This document shows, in pieces, positions 11,611 to 23,435 of a stretch of DNA of 64,000 nucleotides (positions within the stretch are counted from its first letter, which is position 1; every line of letters begins with the position of its first letter). A program made the translations under genes and the position numbers. Source of the DNA: Combretum micranthum (Eukaryota > Streptophyta > Magnoliopsida > Myrtales > Combretaceae); NCBI GenBank assembly GCA_024138025.1, contig JAMXBD010000013.1, positions 1-64,000 on the forward strand, in the 5' to 3' direction. The notes under the pieces were generated by a model. The model worked only from the letters and a program-made list of their open reading frames with translations, ran no database searches and had not been told where the DNA came from.

Positions 11611-11782
11611 ATCCCTGGATTCCCAGAGTGTGACCGGGGTTTGAATACCCTCTTGTTGATTTGTGAATCAAAATGTAATATAGATAACCACTTGTTCTAT
11701 GGTGCATTTACATCAATTGGATGACTTGTTCTGCATTAGTTATTGTGTACTGGGCCTCTGGCTCACTTTTGCTGCTTTGCAG

Positions 11783-11859
11783 GACATGGAGACGAATATT
11801 ACGATGACTTGGGCTATGGGTCCGATTTCGAAAGATTTTTGGATGAGTGGGACGAATAG
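11783..11859 (+). other. Acidic LTR mini-frame behind acceptor-like site (A)
   Basis: After GCTGCTTTGCAG, the sequence reads two bases and then HGDEYYDDLGYGSDFERF, continues with an acidic end, and stops at TAG (11857-11859). Copy B encodes a similar peptide (YDDMGYGTDW) at the same place. Several codon differences between the two are in third positions (GAC/GAT, GGG/GGA, GAT/GAC), which hints at selection on the peptide. No in-frame start codon is evident nearby, so translation would need an upstream exon. This is not a recognised protein. Confidence 0.4.
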
Positions 11860-13597
11860 GATTTGATCACCCTGGACTTTTTGGAAGACTTTTTGCGATG
11901 GAGAAGTTATGTATAGATGGCTTAATAATTAAGCCAAGTTCCTTTTGTGATGACCTAAGATCCCTTAGGATTCTGATGTTTTGAAAGAACATGTAATTTG
12001 ATTTGTAGTGTCATGTATTGACACAAAGCCATGTTTATTCAATGTAAATATATGTATAGATTGCTTATGTTAGCAATCTTGTTTTATTTAAAAAGTTCTT
12101 TACAAAGTTTAGTGATTTGATCAAACAATTTACATAAACTGTTAGTTTTAGGACAACCTTACATATAATGTGAAAACGTTATATGTGGTTGGGGATTCGG
12201 TACTCTAAGTCTCGGGATTTAGAGGATCGGGTCTTTACAAATCTCTAGACATTCCTTTGAGTAACCTAATATTATTTATTTTTCTTCTTTTTCTTTAACT
12301 TAAAACTGCAACTTGATAAACACATTAAAATCTCTTTGCCTTTTTTTTATCATCAAAACTTATTTAGTAAGAACCTAACATACTAATCTAATCAAAACTT
12401 GTTTACAAGTAAATCACAATTCAACTCTATTCAACCTCTTTAGCTTCACCTGAGCTAATCACTTTGTCACGCCCCGAAGGGTACCCTAAACGTGGCAATC
12501 TGCCACATATAATATCAAGACTTAAGAATGACTACCTTAGTCATGCGAAAGCCTTAGTATTACATGTAAAGCGCCTAGCACGGTAATAGGAGATGCTTTT
12601 GGGAAGCATAGTTTAAGCAAGTAAAGATGAATATATAAGAATCTAGAAATAAAATATATTATATCATTAATAACCAAAGGTCTATTACATGATTTCTTAG
12701 GGGTATACCCTGCTAATCCCAAAGATCGTGATAGTCTTTACAACATCCAAATACTATATTAAAGATTTCAAAGGAATTCGAATCTAAGTCGTCAAGTAGA
12801 TTTCCTCCAAAAGCTTCAATGGAAAACTTACACGGATATGGGGAGGCCCTGGGCACAAAAATAAGTGTTCCTGAGAATACAAATACCTATAGGGGTGTAA
12901 GCTTATGGGCTTAGTGAGTAAATCCCAAAATTCATACTCAAAATAAATTATCAACCAAGTTTATTATTCAAACATATGGAATGCAACAACCATGTGAGCA
13001 TACAAGACATATGACTTTCCGGGAATCATATGTCGAATGAATTACACCCTTCATTCGGGGTTGGGTATTCAGGCCAATTACAGCCACAACTTTTAAAACA
13101 CTTTTATACATCTTACCGGCTCCTATACGCCATCAAAAACTTGTAGTTATTACAGGCTTCTACTAGCCACCAATTTAAGTAGTTCTTACTGGCTCCTACT
13201 CGCCACTTACATGATATACCGGTTATGTCTACCACCACTATTATACACTTGTCCCACCAATTGTATAGTAGTGAATGAAATGTGACTCAACATATGAAGT
13301 GCATGCATAATTTCCTAATTAAAGTCTAGTAGTTATATTTATCTTCTTTCAAGTGAGCAACCAATTTCAAACACTTCAAGATAGTAACGTACAAACAACT
13401 TTATTACAAACAAATCAAGTTTCGATATACTTAATATTCTTTCAACATGTTATCATACAACTTCCATTTGATTTTGCCTAAATTCTAGTGCAACTAATTT
13501 TACAAGCACAATCATAAGTATGAAAAATAACGGGGAATAAACTCACTCAGCCATGATGACACCTTTCTTGAAATGGATGAGTCGTTTGGGATTTCAA

Positions 13598-13639
13598 CTA
13601 ATCGTAATAGTCTTCGGGATACGACCAATCCTCCTCGAG
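13598..13639 (-). other. LTR mini-frame of Y copy 2
   Basis: On the minus strand a short frame reads LEEDWSYPEDYYD and then TAG (13600-13598). It occupies the place of the mini-frames in Y copies 1 and 3. The acceptor-like TTTAG seen there has decayed in this copy. Confidence 0.35.
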
Positions 13640-15024
13640 ATTATATAATCAAGAAAAATACCCAAATGAGTATTTCATGAAGTTTCTCTTCTTGAAGATT
13701 CTAAACTTTTCTTAAAATCACGGTAAAATCGTATAAGAGGAAATTCCAACTTAGAATGGCCATAACTTGCTCATTTTAATCGGAATTTCGCAAATAATAT
13801 ATCGTTTTCTACCTACTCGAAAAGATCTACCCATTTCTAAACTTATTTTCAACAAACTAAGCCATTTGGATTCCGAAAAAGCAGTGACCAGATTCTCCAC
13901 GAATTTGCAAAAACTTGAGTTCCTCCTTTTAAATAAAGTTCACTTGAAGAAATAGATTTTCCAAATATTTTATAAGCTTTTGAAAGGTATATACATATAT
14001 GTAATGACTCATAACAAATGTATGAAGTAAATGAAGTTATCTCAATTTATGAAAAAGTAAAGTCTTGAATGATTTTGAACTTGAGAATTTTTGAAATATT
14101 TATTTTACTTTGAAAAGATTATGAGTTACTTGAAATGAGTATTTCTTTTTCTAAATTTAATTTCTTGTAATTTGTTCTAAATTTAAAGAATGATTTTTAT
14201 TTTTCTAAGCTTAGATTCCAACAACTTTTAAAAGTAATAACAATTTCATAAAAGAATATTTTTTGTTTCTTGTGATTATTTCGAAAAAATTTCTAATACT
14301 TGATGAAAAATAAGCTTTTATAAAACCTTTTGTTTTTTAAGAAAAATCATTTCTAGGCATGTTTATGAGTTTTTAAGAAACTTAATCTCTACATTTATTT
14401 CTTAGAAAAGAATTTTTAGTTTAAGAAAACACTTCCTCCTTTATTTTTGTTGAGACAAAAATCATTATGTTCATGCATGAATATGAATCATAAAATTATG
14501 GAAATGTAAAGAAACATAATAACTTCAAAGAATAAGCAATTAAAGGAATAAATCAAGTATTGGGACCTTAGCTTCATCAAGGTACCCCGGGACTAAGAAA
14601 AGACTAGTCCCTAAAAGAAAAGAAAATGTTTTGACTTGATGAGGACAAGTCTAAGACTAGAAAGACTAGTCTTAAAAACAACTTGAAATTAAATAAATTG
14701 CAAGACAATGAGCTTATATGCTTTAAATAATATATATAGCTATATAGATATATTAGATAGTTATGAACATAAAGGAGTTTAGATTATGAGCAAAAACAAA
14801 GTATGAACCTATTGTTGCTTTCTTAACCTTCATGGTTTTAGAAAACACACACTAAGCTCATACTAAGTAGACGAACATAAAGAAAGCTTGGAGAAATTTT
14901 TACCTAAAAGAAGCTAAATTAGGAAGAACTTCTTGAGAGGAATTTCTTGTAGAATTTTGGGAGAGATTTTAGTATAGTAACTTTAGTGTAGAAGTGGTGT
15001 GAAAGAAGTGGTAGTATGAGGGAG

Positions 15025-15032
15025 TATTTATA
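15025..15032 (-). promoter_or_regulatory. TATA-like box of Y solo LTR copy 2
   Basis: TATAAATA on the minus strand lies at the same LTR position as in the other Y copies. A transcribed leader ending in an AG/GTAA-like donor appears about 130 bases downstream. Confidence 0.5.
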
Positions 15033-15733
15033 GGAAAATGTGGGAGATAATTTGTGTTAATTAAATAATTGAAAATTAAAACAATTTGAGAGGAACAAGG
15101 GGGTGGCCGGCGCAAATTTGGTGAAATGGGGAGGAGAAAAATTTTTTTTTTTTTTTGGTTAATTAAAAGTAAGAAATGAGAGATGTGAAGTTGTATTGGA
15201 AAAGAAAATGTGTAAGAAATAGAGGTATGGGTTGTAAGAATTGGTTGTAAGAAAAAGTAGAGATGGATAAATAGTGTAGAATAGTAGTAAATAGTATAAT
15301 GTAAAGTAGATATGACAATTTAAATACCGGTAGTAAGAAAATAAGCGTATAAATGCGATATCTGATATTTTTAGCTACCGAAAAATTATGAAATTGATAT
15401 TTTTGAAAATCTTATATTTTTACGAGTCTAACGGTATATTCGGAATATTTTTACTATTTCGAGCCCCGGGACACGTTTTTCAAGAACTGTGTCCGATCCG
15501 GTTCAAAGTACACTTGAATTTCGAAATTCTGATATTTTTATATGACCTATAGCTATTACGAACTATTATCGTTAATTATTCCAACTTCATTTTCTAGGGC
15601 TAAAGAAAACGGGAATGCCGGATCTAGAATCTAGGGTTGTACTAGCCTTTTGTTGACCTTTAGGGTTTCGATTAACTTTTAATTCTAAGATCAAACTTAA
15701 AATTAACTGAAAATTTTAGGGGTTTACACACTT

Positions 15734-17206
15734 ACTATAGAGTTTCTATTTGTAATACAAATCAAAGGAAGGACGCAATACGGTTCCTTAAATAAGAAAA
15801 TAAAAGAACGAAAGTCAATAAAGTTGCAACAAAGGAATTAAGTGCGCAATATCTGTTGAAAATTTATAAGAGTAAGCAACGTCTTTTTTTTCTTTGCGCT
15901 ACTACAAATTATAAAATTTATAAACCTAATTCAACTCCTACAATCAAGCTAGGCAAGTATACCCGTAAACCTAGAAATTTTTCACAGTAGTACACGACTC
16001 TAAAATAGAAAGTATGAACTAGTTAGTAAACCTAGAATAAAAAAAAAAAAACCTAAGAATAGATCAATAACTTGAATTTGATTGGATTAGGATCTAAAAG
16101 CAGAATAAAGAACTTCTTTGACCCTAATTGATACCAAAAACGAGATTTCGTATCTTGAACTGATAATTCAAGATATAAATAAAGGTAACCCAAATTTTCA
16201 AACCCCAAAACTTGTCATACAAATAGATTAAATAGAAAAATATAAATGTAGAAATTAAAATGACTACTATTGAACTCAATAAAGAGTTGAGACTAGAACA
16301 ATAAGTAGTAATGAGCCTATACATGGATTTAAACCCTAAATTCAAGATCCCTAGATAGTATTAAACACTATCAATAAGATTTCATAGTATATATCAAAAA
16401 CTGAAGATATATAGATAATCTAGCTTATTATCAAATGCGATATTGAGTAGTTAACCAACTACGCTTATAAATGGGAAATGATAACCTAAAGATCAACTAT
16501 TAGGATTATAAATACAAAATAAAAACATTAACAGATGTATAACTAAAGATCTAGACTTCAAATAAATATTTGAATCACACCATTGTTCTAATTAGGGTTT
16601 TCTTAAGCTATTGGAGCCTAAAACAAAAATTGACTTAACAAGCTTAGGAAACCTTAATCGCGGGAGATAAAATTCTAAAAATAACTAATCGCGTAAACTT
16701 AAAACTTAAATTTGTATAGTTTGATAACCCAAACATTTTGTAGAATCTTATAAAAATATTTTTGGACAAAAACTCTCAAATATTAGCTAATTTGTACCCA
16801 ATTAACGTAATAAACCACCCGAAAATATAGATAAATATTATCTAAATATTCGTATATATACATACACTTGTAGGATTGGTTTCAAGATGTATAAATGTAG
16901 GGTTTGGATTTCCTTGAGAATTGAGAACCAAAATTTGCTTGAAATTTGTCCAAATAATGCACAAAAGGTCAACAAAATTCAATACACAAGCAAATCAAAC
17001 ATTGCTAACTCAACCCCTCATTAATGACAGTAAAACAACTGATAAAACAGTGTGCAAGTGTGGAGAAATCGGATACAAATTGTCGAAGGATATGCTCCAA
17101 TCATCTTCTTCTTTTTCTCTTCTATATATATATATATATATGTTTAAGCTTCACAATGGAAAAGCAAACAACTCCCACTTAATCTCAAAATTTCTAGATC
17201 AAATAA
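15734..17206. other. AT-rich unassigned sequence
   Basis: About 1.5 kb lies between the Y solo LTR and the probable X LTR. I see no coding frame with recognisable motifs, no RNA gene and no clear element ends. It is probably old, decayed transposon sequence. The sequence left of the Y LTR (12381-12464) should join it, because the target duplication is intact. Confidence 0.5.
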
Positions 17207-18316
17207 ACACCTATTGAACAAGCAAATCGACCTAAAAATAGAAATCAAATCGCTCTAATCAACGCAGTTTGAATCAAGAAGAAAATAGTACGAAAAAAAG
17301 GCTTAAACTAGGAATAAGGTAAGTTGTTGTATTTCGGGTTGTTTTTTTTTTAAAACCAAGGATTGGAACTGACTTCTGATGATCATAAGAACAAGCTTCG
17401 AATTTCATCCGATAGGCTCGAGTAAGGTAATTTTTGAAAACCTAATTACACCGTGTTGATCCGAAAACCATGAATCATGTTGTTGTTTTGATGTGATATT
17501 GATGTAGTAAAATATTGTAGAAACTCATAGCAATAGATTCATGGGCCTTGGAACGTCGGATTTCAACCAAAATCAACCGCACTCATCGAGGAAGACGATG
17601 AACAGTACTTCCCCTGATGAGCACGGGAGGAACATAGGCGTATTCTACCCCGTGTACCTCTTTGCTTTCTTTTTTTTAAAAAAAATTAAAACTGAAATAA
17701 TTAAATTAAATAATAATGTAATAATAAATATTATAAATATTTTTATTACTTTTATTACTTTTACTTATTTATTTGATGTATTATTAAGAGTATTATTATA
17801 TGTTAGTAATATAATATTAAAAGTATTGAAAATTGAGTTTAAAATTAAAAAAATTCTGTATTAATAAATATATAATATTTAAGTTATATATAATGAGGTT
17901 ATTGACATAAGTATTATGAAATAGTAATATTAACATTATCAAGAAATGATTATTAGTGATATAAATCAATATTATTAATTTAATATAAGTCCATTAAGCT
18001 TTACAACTATAGTTGTTAATATTTATAATATCATTAAAAATAATTTTAATAAATATATCTGGAATTATCATTTTTTTTAATATGGTAATAATTAATATTC
18101 AGAATTAGAACCCAAAAGCTAAGCTTAAAGCAATTTTAGTAATATTACTACTAATATTAATCTTAATGGGTAAGGATTTGTGAAAGATTATTAATTTAAA
18201 TCATATGATGAATATCACAAGTATTATTATTACCAAAATCATTATTATTATCATTAAACTTGATGGTTATTATTATTACCATGATTATTATTAATACTAT
18301 TTTTATTGTTATTACC

Positions 18317-18357
<41 letters not shown>

Positions 18358-18407
18358 TATTATTATATTATTATTATATTATTATTATTATTATTATTAT
18401 ATTATTA
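18317..18407. repeat. TAA/ATT trinucleotide microsatellite
   Basis: About 13 TAA units are followed by interrupted ATT units. Together they can fold back on themselves because the two halves are complementary. The tract lies in a wider AT-rich region (17690-18420) typical of the X LTRs; a looser version is at 57250-57550. Confidence 0.9.
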
Positions 18408-18940
18408 TTCGGCCAAAAAGAAAATATTATTGATATTTCAAAAATAATTTTTAAATTTAGCAAATATTTATGTTATTAAATTTATTATCATTATGGATGT
18501 ATTTAATTATTTTTACAAAAAAAGTTATAAGTTTAGTAATTACCAAGTAAATATTTAAATGGATACTTATAAATAAATGGATAACAATGGAAATTTAAAT
18601 AGTCTAAATTTATGAATATAGGAATATTTTTACTTTACGAGAAAATTATATCAAATAAATCAAAAGAAAACCAATAGTTCTAAACAATAATAATTATGAA
18701 AGTGAACTAACTAAATTGTCAAATTCCCGAATGCCCACTTGATAGATATAAGTATCAAATAGAGTCAAACCAAACAACTTGAAAATAAATATGGACTAAT
18801 GCTCAATTATCTTAGGATCTCCAAAGAACTAATATAGTAATAAAACAAAAACCCAACAGCAAGATAGGACGCTCGACACTCATAGGAGTTTAATTGTATA
18901 GTTTATATGTCATTGATGAATATATTAATCATCTCAATAG

Positions 18941-19000
18941 GTGACTTGGGTCCTCGTGAGGATTTTCCTAATGACTACTACGATTGACCGACATGAGCAG
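18941..19000 (+). other. LTR mini-exon with canonical splice sites (X copy a)
   Basis: An acceptor-like ATCTCAATAG precedes this 60-base stretch and a perfect donor, CAG/GTAAGT, follows at 19000/19001. After two bases it reads DLGPREDFPNDYYD and then TGA (18985-18987). Position, entry phase and the acidic YYD ending match the mini-frames in family Y; the acidic character and entry phase also match the Tekay-type LTRs. Confidence 0.45.
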
Positions 19001-21394
19001 GTAAGTAACTCAGTCTTATTACATTGTATGTGTTTGTAACTTAGTAAACTTTAAATAAAAGATAATAACTTGAGTGTACTGTATGGGTTTATGGGAACTG
19101 TTTATTGTATTGATTACCAAGTCACTCTAATAATGATGACAATAGAATTATGTATGACTATATTGTTTGTGTAACATGATTGAATATCTATGTATTGGTT
19201 GATCATCTTCAATTTAATTAAAAACTACTGGTACCATAATGGAAATTGTACAGTCATTGCATATTTTGCATAAAACAACATTTGAGTAAGTAGTAGCCTA
19301 CTACATGTTAGTATTTCGGATCTTTGGTAATGTTTGGTTTATCTAGGCAAGAAAGCTATTAGTTAATCACAAGATTACCTTTGTTCTGTTGATACCATAG
19401 GAACTAAATAGTAAATAAAGGACGCCGCTTATGGTATTGCTTGGAAATGACTAACACTTAGTGGAGTTTCTAAAGCTAAAGCACGAAATGAATGTAAAGA
19501 CACAATAAACTCAAAGAGATAATTAAATTGAGCATTATTGTTTCCTGAAAGCTTAGTCTCTCCTAGGTAGGTAGGCCATAGGTTGTGATCCTTCAACCCT
19601 AATGAGAGGGCATAAATCTTCATCCTATTTGGATTCCGGGTTATCCAGGCTTGCATTTGTACATATGTTTGATTGATACATTTCATATGATTGTTAAATA
19701 ACTTGTGTGTTATGTAATAAGTTCTGGATGTTCACTGAGCTCGTGGTTTAGCTCACACTCCAACAGTCCTTTCATATTCACATTGCGACCTTAGCTCATT
19801 ACTACCAAGAGCATAGTCTCAATAAGAAATTAGAAGCTGGAAGCTTAATGAGTAGTATAGGATAAGAATATATATTTCTATTTAGTTGCAAGTATCTTGC
19901 ATTAAAAACTTGGGTTATGTATTTGAACGATTTTATGGAAATGATATGGTCTGTAATAATATTTTTATTCTCAACTTGGGATGACAGTTATTTACTTATT
20001 TATGTCTTATATTGACTTGACCTTCTTATCAAAGCAACTAAAAGATCCTATTTATAGAAAATATGTCATTCTCAGAAGGTAAACTATTAATAGTATTTCG
20101 AGTGTATCTTGTTTACTACTACTAGGGTACCTTCAGGGCGTGACAACACCTATTTATAGTAATATAGGATTAAAAATGGGTGTCGCCCACAGGGATCTAA
20201 GGAACAATTACTAGTATTGCCACGCCTCCAAAGGGGACCTAGTAGAATTAATCTAAAGTTATCATACCACGTGTGCACCCGTAATATGAGAACCATCTTG
20301 CAAGTACGAGTTTATAAAACTTTATTTATTTATTAATATCTATCATCTAAATGATATATTATATTACTGGATTTCAACTATAGAATCCGATTTTCCACTT
20401 TCTACCAAGATTGCAGAGAATCGGTATCTCTTACTAAATAGTAAAAACGAGGTTTCAAACTTGCAACTTACAAATTTCAATTATTATACATTTTATCTAA
20501 TTTCCATTCTGAGTTTATCATAACCTACATTTCTATTTTCAGTAAGGCTTGTTGGAGAAGCTCTCTTCACATATTCCTAGCCCAATCCTAGCTAGTATTA
20601 ATCCAGCAAAAAAACTGTTGGGGGTGAGCAAACCACGGGCTCAGTGAGATAACTTGATCAGACCACATATCAAACAAAAACAAACAAGGTTAATTAACAA
20701 ACGTATGCCATGTAGCAATCAATCATATGCGCAAGTACAAGTTGGATAACCAAAATCCAAACAGAATGAAGATTTACGCCCTCCCATCGAGGTTGGAAGG
20801 AAGCCATGAAGAGCGATATACCATGCCCTGGAGAATTAGAGAACCAAGGAAGAATGGGTACCATAAACTCTCACAAATTGCTTTAAAACATTTCACTCTT
20901 ACCCTTGGAACAAAGAAACACCATTAAGGATTAGCCATTTCATGTCGATACCACGAGTGGTGTTCCTTGGATACCAGTTATTTCCCATGGGACAGAACGA
21001 AACAGAACAAAGGTACTCCTAGAAGAACTAGGAAAATGTCATCTAGAAAAACCAGGCGCGTCACCAGAAAACCGAAATGCTAATACAAGTGGGGTCATCA
21101 CTTCTTTTTAAAATGCAATATATGCATATAATTCAATGCATGTTCATTTTCATTTATAGTACCAGTAGTTTTTAGTCAAGTTTAAGGCGATCATACAATT
21201 CATAGACAATTATCAATATGCTTTATTCAATATTTATCATACAATAGAATTTTCACTTATATTATGATAATTTGGCATTCAAACATACACCAATCATCAT
21301 GCATTATACTCGATCCCGTATGCATATCAGTTGATTATATATTTGAAATGACCCAAAGTTAATTTATAATTAGTACATGTAGATTGATTGTTGC

Positions 21395-21422
21395 ATGTGT
21401 GTATGTGTATGTGTATGTGTAG
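21395..21422. repeat. TGTGTA short tandem repeat
   Basis: A run of GTGTAT units near the start of the Tekay-type solo LTR. It is not present in copy A at the same place. Confidence 0.7.
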
Positions 21423-21844
21423 AGTGAATTGGGGTGTTTGCTATAATTATATGTGTTAGGAAGTAATAACTAAATATAAGTCTTTGGTAAATATATTTAA
21501 AATGGTAGTTTATTCATGCTATTCAATTATTATGTTAATGCAAGTGATTGTTGTAGTAATTAATGTTTGATGAATGAAGTATGTTTTGAGCTAAGTTTAT
21601 AGTCTTTAAACTTAGTAGATTTTTGGCCCAAATCCAAGCCCAATTAAGGCCCAAAGCCTTCCCAAATCTGCCCCCCCAACAAAATTCAACATTATTTCGG
21701 ATAAATATCAAGCCTATTTGTAAACTTTAAACAATCTAAAACAGAACAAAGGAAAAAGAAAATTCGTAACTTTAGAAGGCTAAAAATTTACAACACCCAA
21801 ATCAAGTTTTTTTGGACTCAACACACCAAAAATCCTTCCCCAAG

Positions 21845-21845
<1 letters not shown>

Positions 21846-21877
<32 letters not shown>
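21846..21877. repeat. AT dinucleotide microsatellite
   Basis: About 15 uninterrupted AT units inside the Tekay-type solo LTR, just before a donor-like GAG/GTAAGT. Shorter AT runs occur at 4867-4886 and 17121-17142. Confidence 0.9.
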
Positions 21878-21878
<1 letters not shown>

Positions 21879-22119
21879 AGGTAAGTTTATTTGATGTTGG
21901 AGATGTCTTATTTTCCTCTTAATTCATGAAATATGCATGTGTAATATAATACAAGTAGTTCATATGCTAAATTCTTATTGAGATGTTGTAGAGTGGTTAG
22001 AAAAGCTTTAGAATGCTTGACATGTTATAGATAGGTTGTAGTAGGCTCTCATGTAGTTTAGAATGAGTTGGAAGAGTTGAAATATAAAAATTTTTGTGTT
22101 TGGAAAACAGAGGAAATCT

Positions 22120-22440
22120 GCAATGCGAATTGCAGTGTACGCCGCCTTGTACGCCTCCGACGTACATGCTGGTGTTAGAGTTTTTATGTCTAATCTTTTG
22201 AAAATTATCTTAAACTCCATCGGCGTTAAAGTCAGAATTTGCCGACGTTAGAACCCTGATTTCTGATCTTTCGACATTTTTCTTAAACGCCGCCGGCGTT
22301 GACGTTGACATTGCTGGTGTAAAGACTCCAAGTTTCTGTACAGAATGCATAATTCTTAATGCCGCCTTATACGCCACCGGCGTATGATCCTATACTTCTT
22401 GCGTTAAGGTTTGCATTGTCGACGTTAATGGCCGCCGTGA
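22120..22440 (+). repeat. GC-rich island in LTR copy B
   Basis: Interspersed CGCCGCC, GCCGGCGT and GACGTT words make this the GC-rich part of the LTR. It corresponds in position to 10412-10835 of copy A but is shorter and more decayed, with many TG/CA changes from CpG. Confidence 0.7.
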
Positions 22441-23364
22441 ACTTTGTAAATTTCAAATTTTTCTAACTTCTTCCAACATCTTCCAATACATGATATAGGA
22501 CATTTTAATCAAAGATTTGCCTCATATGATGTTATATATGTTATGTGATGACTTTGGATTATTTTTACTTAAGGTTCAATAATTTTCCTAAGTTCTAATC
22601 TAGTGAATATAAGCTTGACTTAGGATAGTAATGTGATATAGTTGATTTATGTGGAATAGAAATAGATACTCAGTTAGAGATTCCCGTCAATTCCTAAATC
22701 AAATCAGGTAGACAATACTTTGATTGATTTTGCATAGGATGGGCATATACCAGTTTGACCTAAATCAAAGAATAATAAGAGATATTGAAATTAGTTGTGC
22801 TTTACGTCGTTGAATCCGGCATCGGGGAGCGACAACCTTGTCATGATGCAATGGTACGGTAGTTTAGGCACTTAACCTAATCCTATGTCATGATGCAATG
22901 ACTCAAATCCATGAATGGTGGTTTCTTTTATTGGCTAAGTGGGTAGCTAATAGGGTTAATCGTATCGGTATATTCTTTACTTAGGCTCGGAAGGAAATAA
23001 TATGTTTTAGCTCATGGGTATGGGACCATTGAACTAATTGATGTTATAGACCGGGATAAGTGGAGTGTGTAAAGGAGTATGAACGCTAGATGATGCTGTT
23101 AATATTCTTTTTCGGTTAGATATAGGAGATATAGATATCTGGTCTATCTATATCAACCCCCTGAGCAACTGCTGTTACTCAAGACCCCCAGAATTCCCAA
23201 GCTTCAATCGGAGTTTGCATACTCCAGTGTTGTTCTATTCACTTAACTAAAAGTTAATGAAGTTGTGGTGATTTATTGCATTGCATTTAGTTAAGTGAGC
23301 ATTGCATATGTATTTGTTTGCACTATTGTGTACTGAGCCTTTGGCTCATGCTGCTATCTTACAG

Positions 23365-23435
23365 GTGACTTTGATGACGAGCCTTATGACGATATGGGCT
23401 ATGGAACTGACTGGGAGGATTCTATGGATGACTAA
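23365..23435 (+). other. Acidic LTR mini-frame behind acceptor-like site (B)
   Basis: After CTGCTATCTTACAG the sequence has two bases, then DFDDEPYDDMGYGTDWED, a short acidic end, and TAA (23433-23435). It aligns with the mini-frame of copy A (11783-11859) without gaps through YDDxGYGxD. See the findings. Confidence 0.4.

Larger units (their letters stand above)
6657..12239 (+). mobile_element. 5'-truncated Tekay-type chromovirus
   Basis: Only the RT to integrase part of pol, the polypurine tract and the 3' LTR remain. The 5' LTR, gag and protease are missing. The left junction, near 6657, falls just upstream of the RT domain inside the SIRE LTR, so the loss was probably a deletion rather than insertion of a full element. 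The SIRE LTR resumes exactly at 12240. The pol domains are in the order RT, RNase H, integrase, then a chromodomain-like tail, which defines the chromovirus group. The sequence is closest to plant Tekay/Del elements as I remember them. Confidence 0.85.
9441..12239 (+). mobile_element. Tekay-type 3' LTR (copy A)
   Basis: This 2.8 kb LTR opens TGAAATGACC right after the polypurine tract and ends GGTCTTTACA at 12239, where the host SIRE LTR resumes. The same termini bound the solo LTR at 21344-23787. A pyrimidine-rich leader (about 9880-9930) and a donor-like AAG/GTATAT at 9990 lie in the first fifth. A GC-rich repeat island is at 10412-10835, a hairpin array at 11257-11350, and a short acidic open frame at 11783-11859. 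The second half (about 11160-11860) is better conserved against copy B than the flanks. Confidence 0.9.
1848..12380 (-). mobile_element. SIRE-type 5' LTR split by two insertions
   Basis: On the plus strand this LTR opens with TATTGGTC (a decayed TGTTGG) next to the primer site and closes at 12380 with CCTAACA. Three separated pieces belong to it: 1848-2051, 6191 to about 6656, and 12240-12380. The left piece matches the inner edge of the solo LTR at 47995 (TTGGTCCC, then a GGG-rich stretch before GTGAATTGG). The last piece matches 63240-63357 closely, including a TTTTGATGATAA-like motif near the LTR start. The two gaps hold a Y solo LTR and a truncated chromovirus. The outer end of the element lies left of the window. 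Confidence 0.75.
12465..15728 (-). mobile_element. Solo LTR, family Y copy 2
   Basis: This 3264-base LTR is read on the minus strand from TGTAAACCCC at 15728 to GGGGCGTGACA at 12465. Perfect five-base target duplications cactt flank it (12460-12464 and 15729-15733). There is no internal region, so it is a solo LTR left by recombination between two LTRs. It is homologous along its length to the Y copies at 2052-6190 and 46269-51044. Confidence 0.93.
17212..20145 (+). mobile_element. Probable LTR, family X copy a
   Basis: The right end reads GGGCGTGACA at 20145. The stretch 19200-19680 matches the reverse complement of 55489-56700 clearly, for example CTACATGTTAGTATTTCGG and AAATGACTAACACT. 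The left end is uncertain. The best candidate is 17212, where TATTG (perhaps a decayed TGTTG) follows acacc at 17207-17211, matching acacc after the right end (20146-20150). Inside are an AT-rich tract with trinucleotide runs and a short acidic frame at 18941-19000. Confidence 0.5.

Noticed and set aside
17541..17864. 107-codon plus-strand frame
   Set aside because: Its second half is low-complexity Ile/Asn/Lys from AT-rich DNA; the first half lies in the X LTR.
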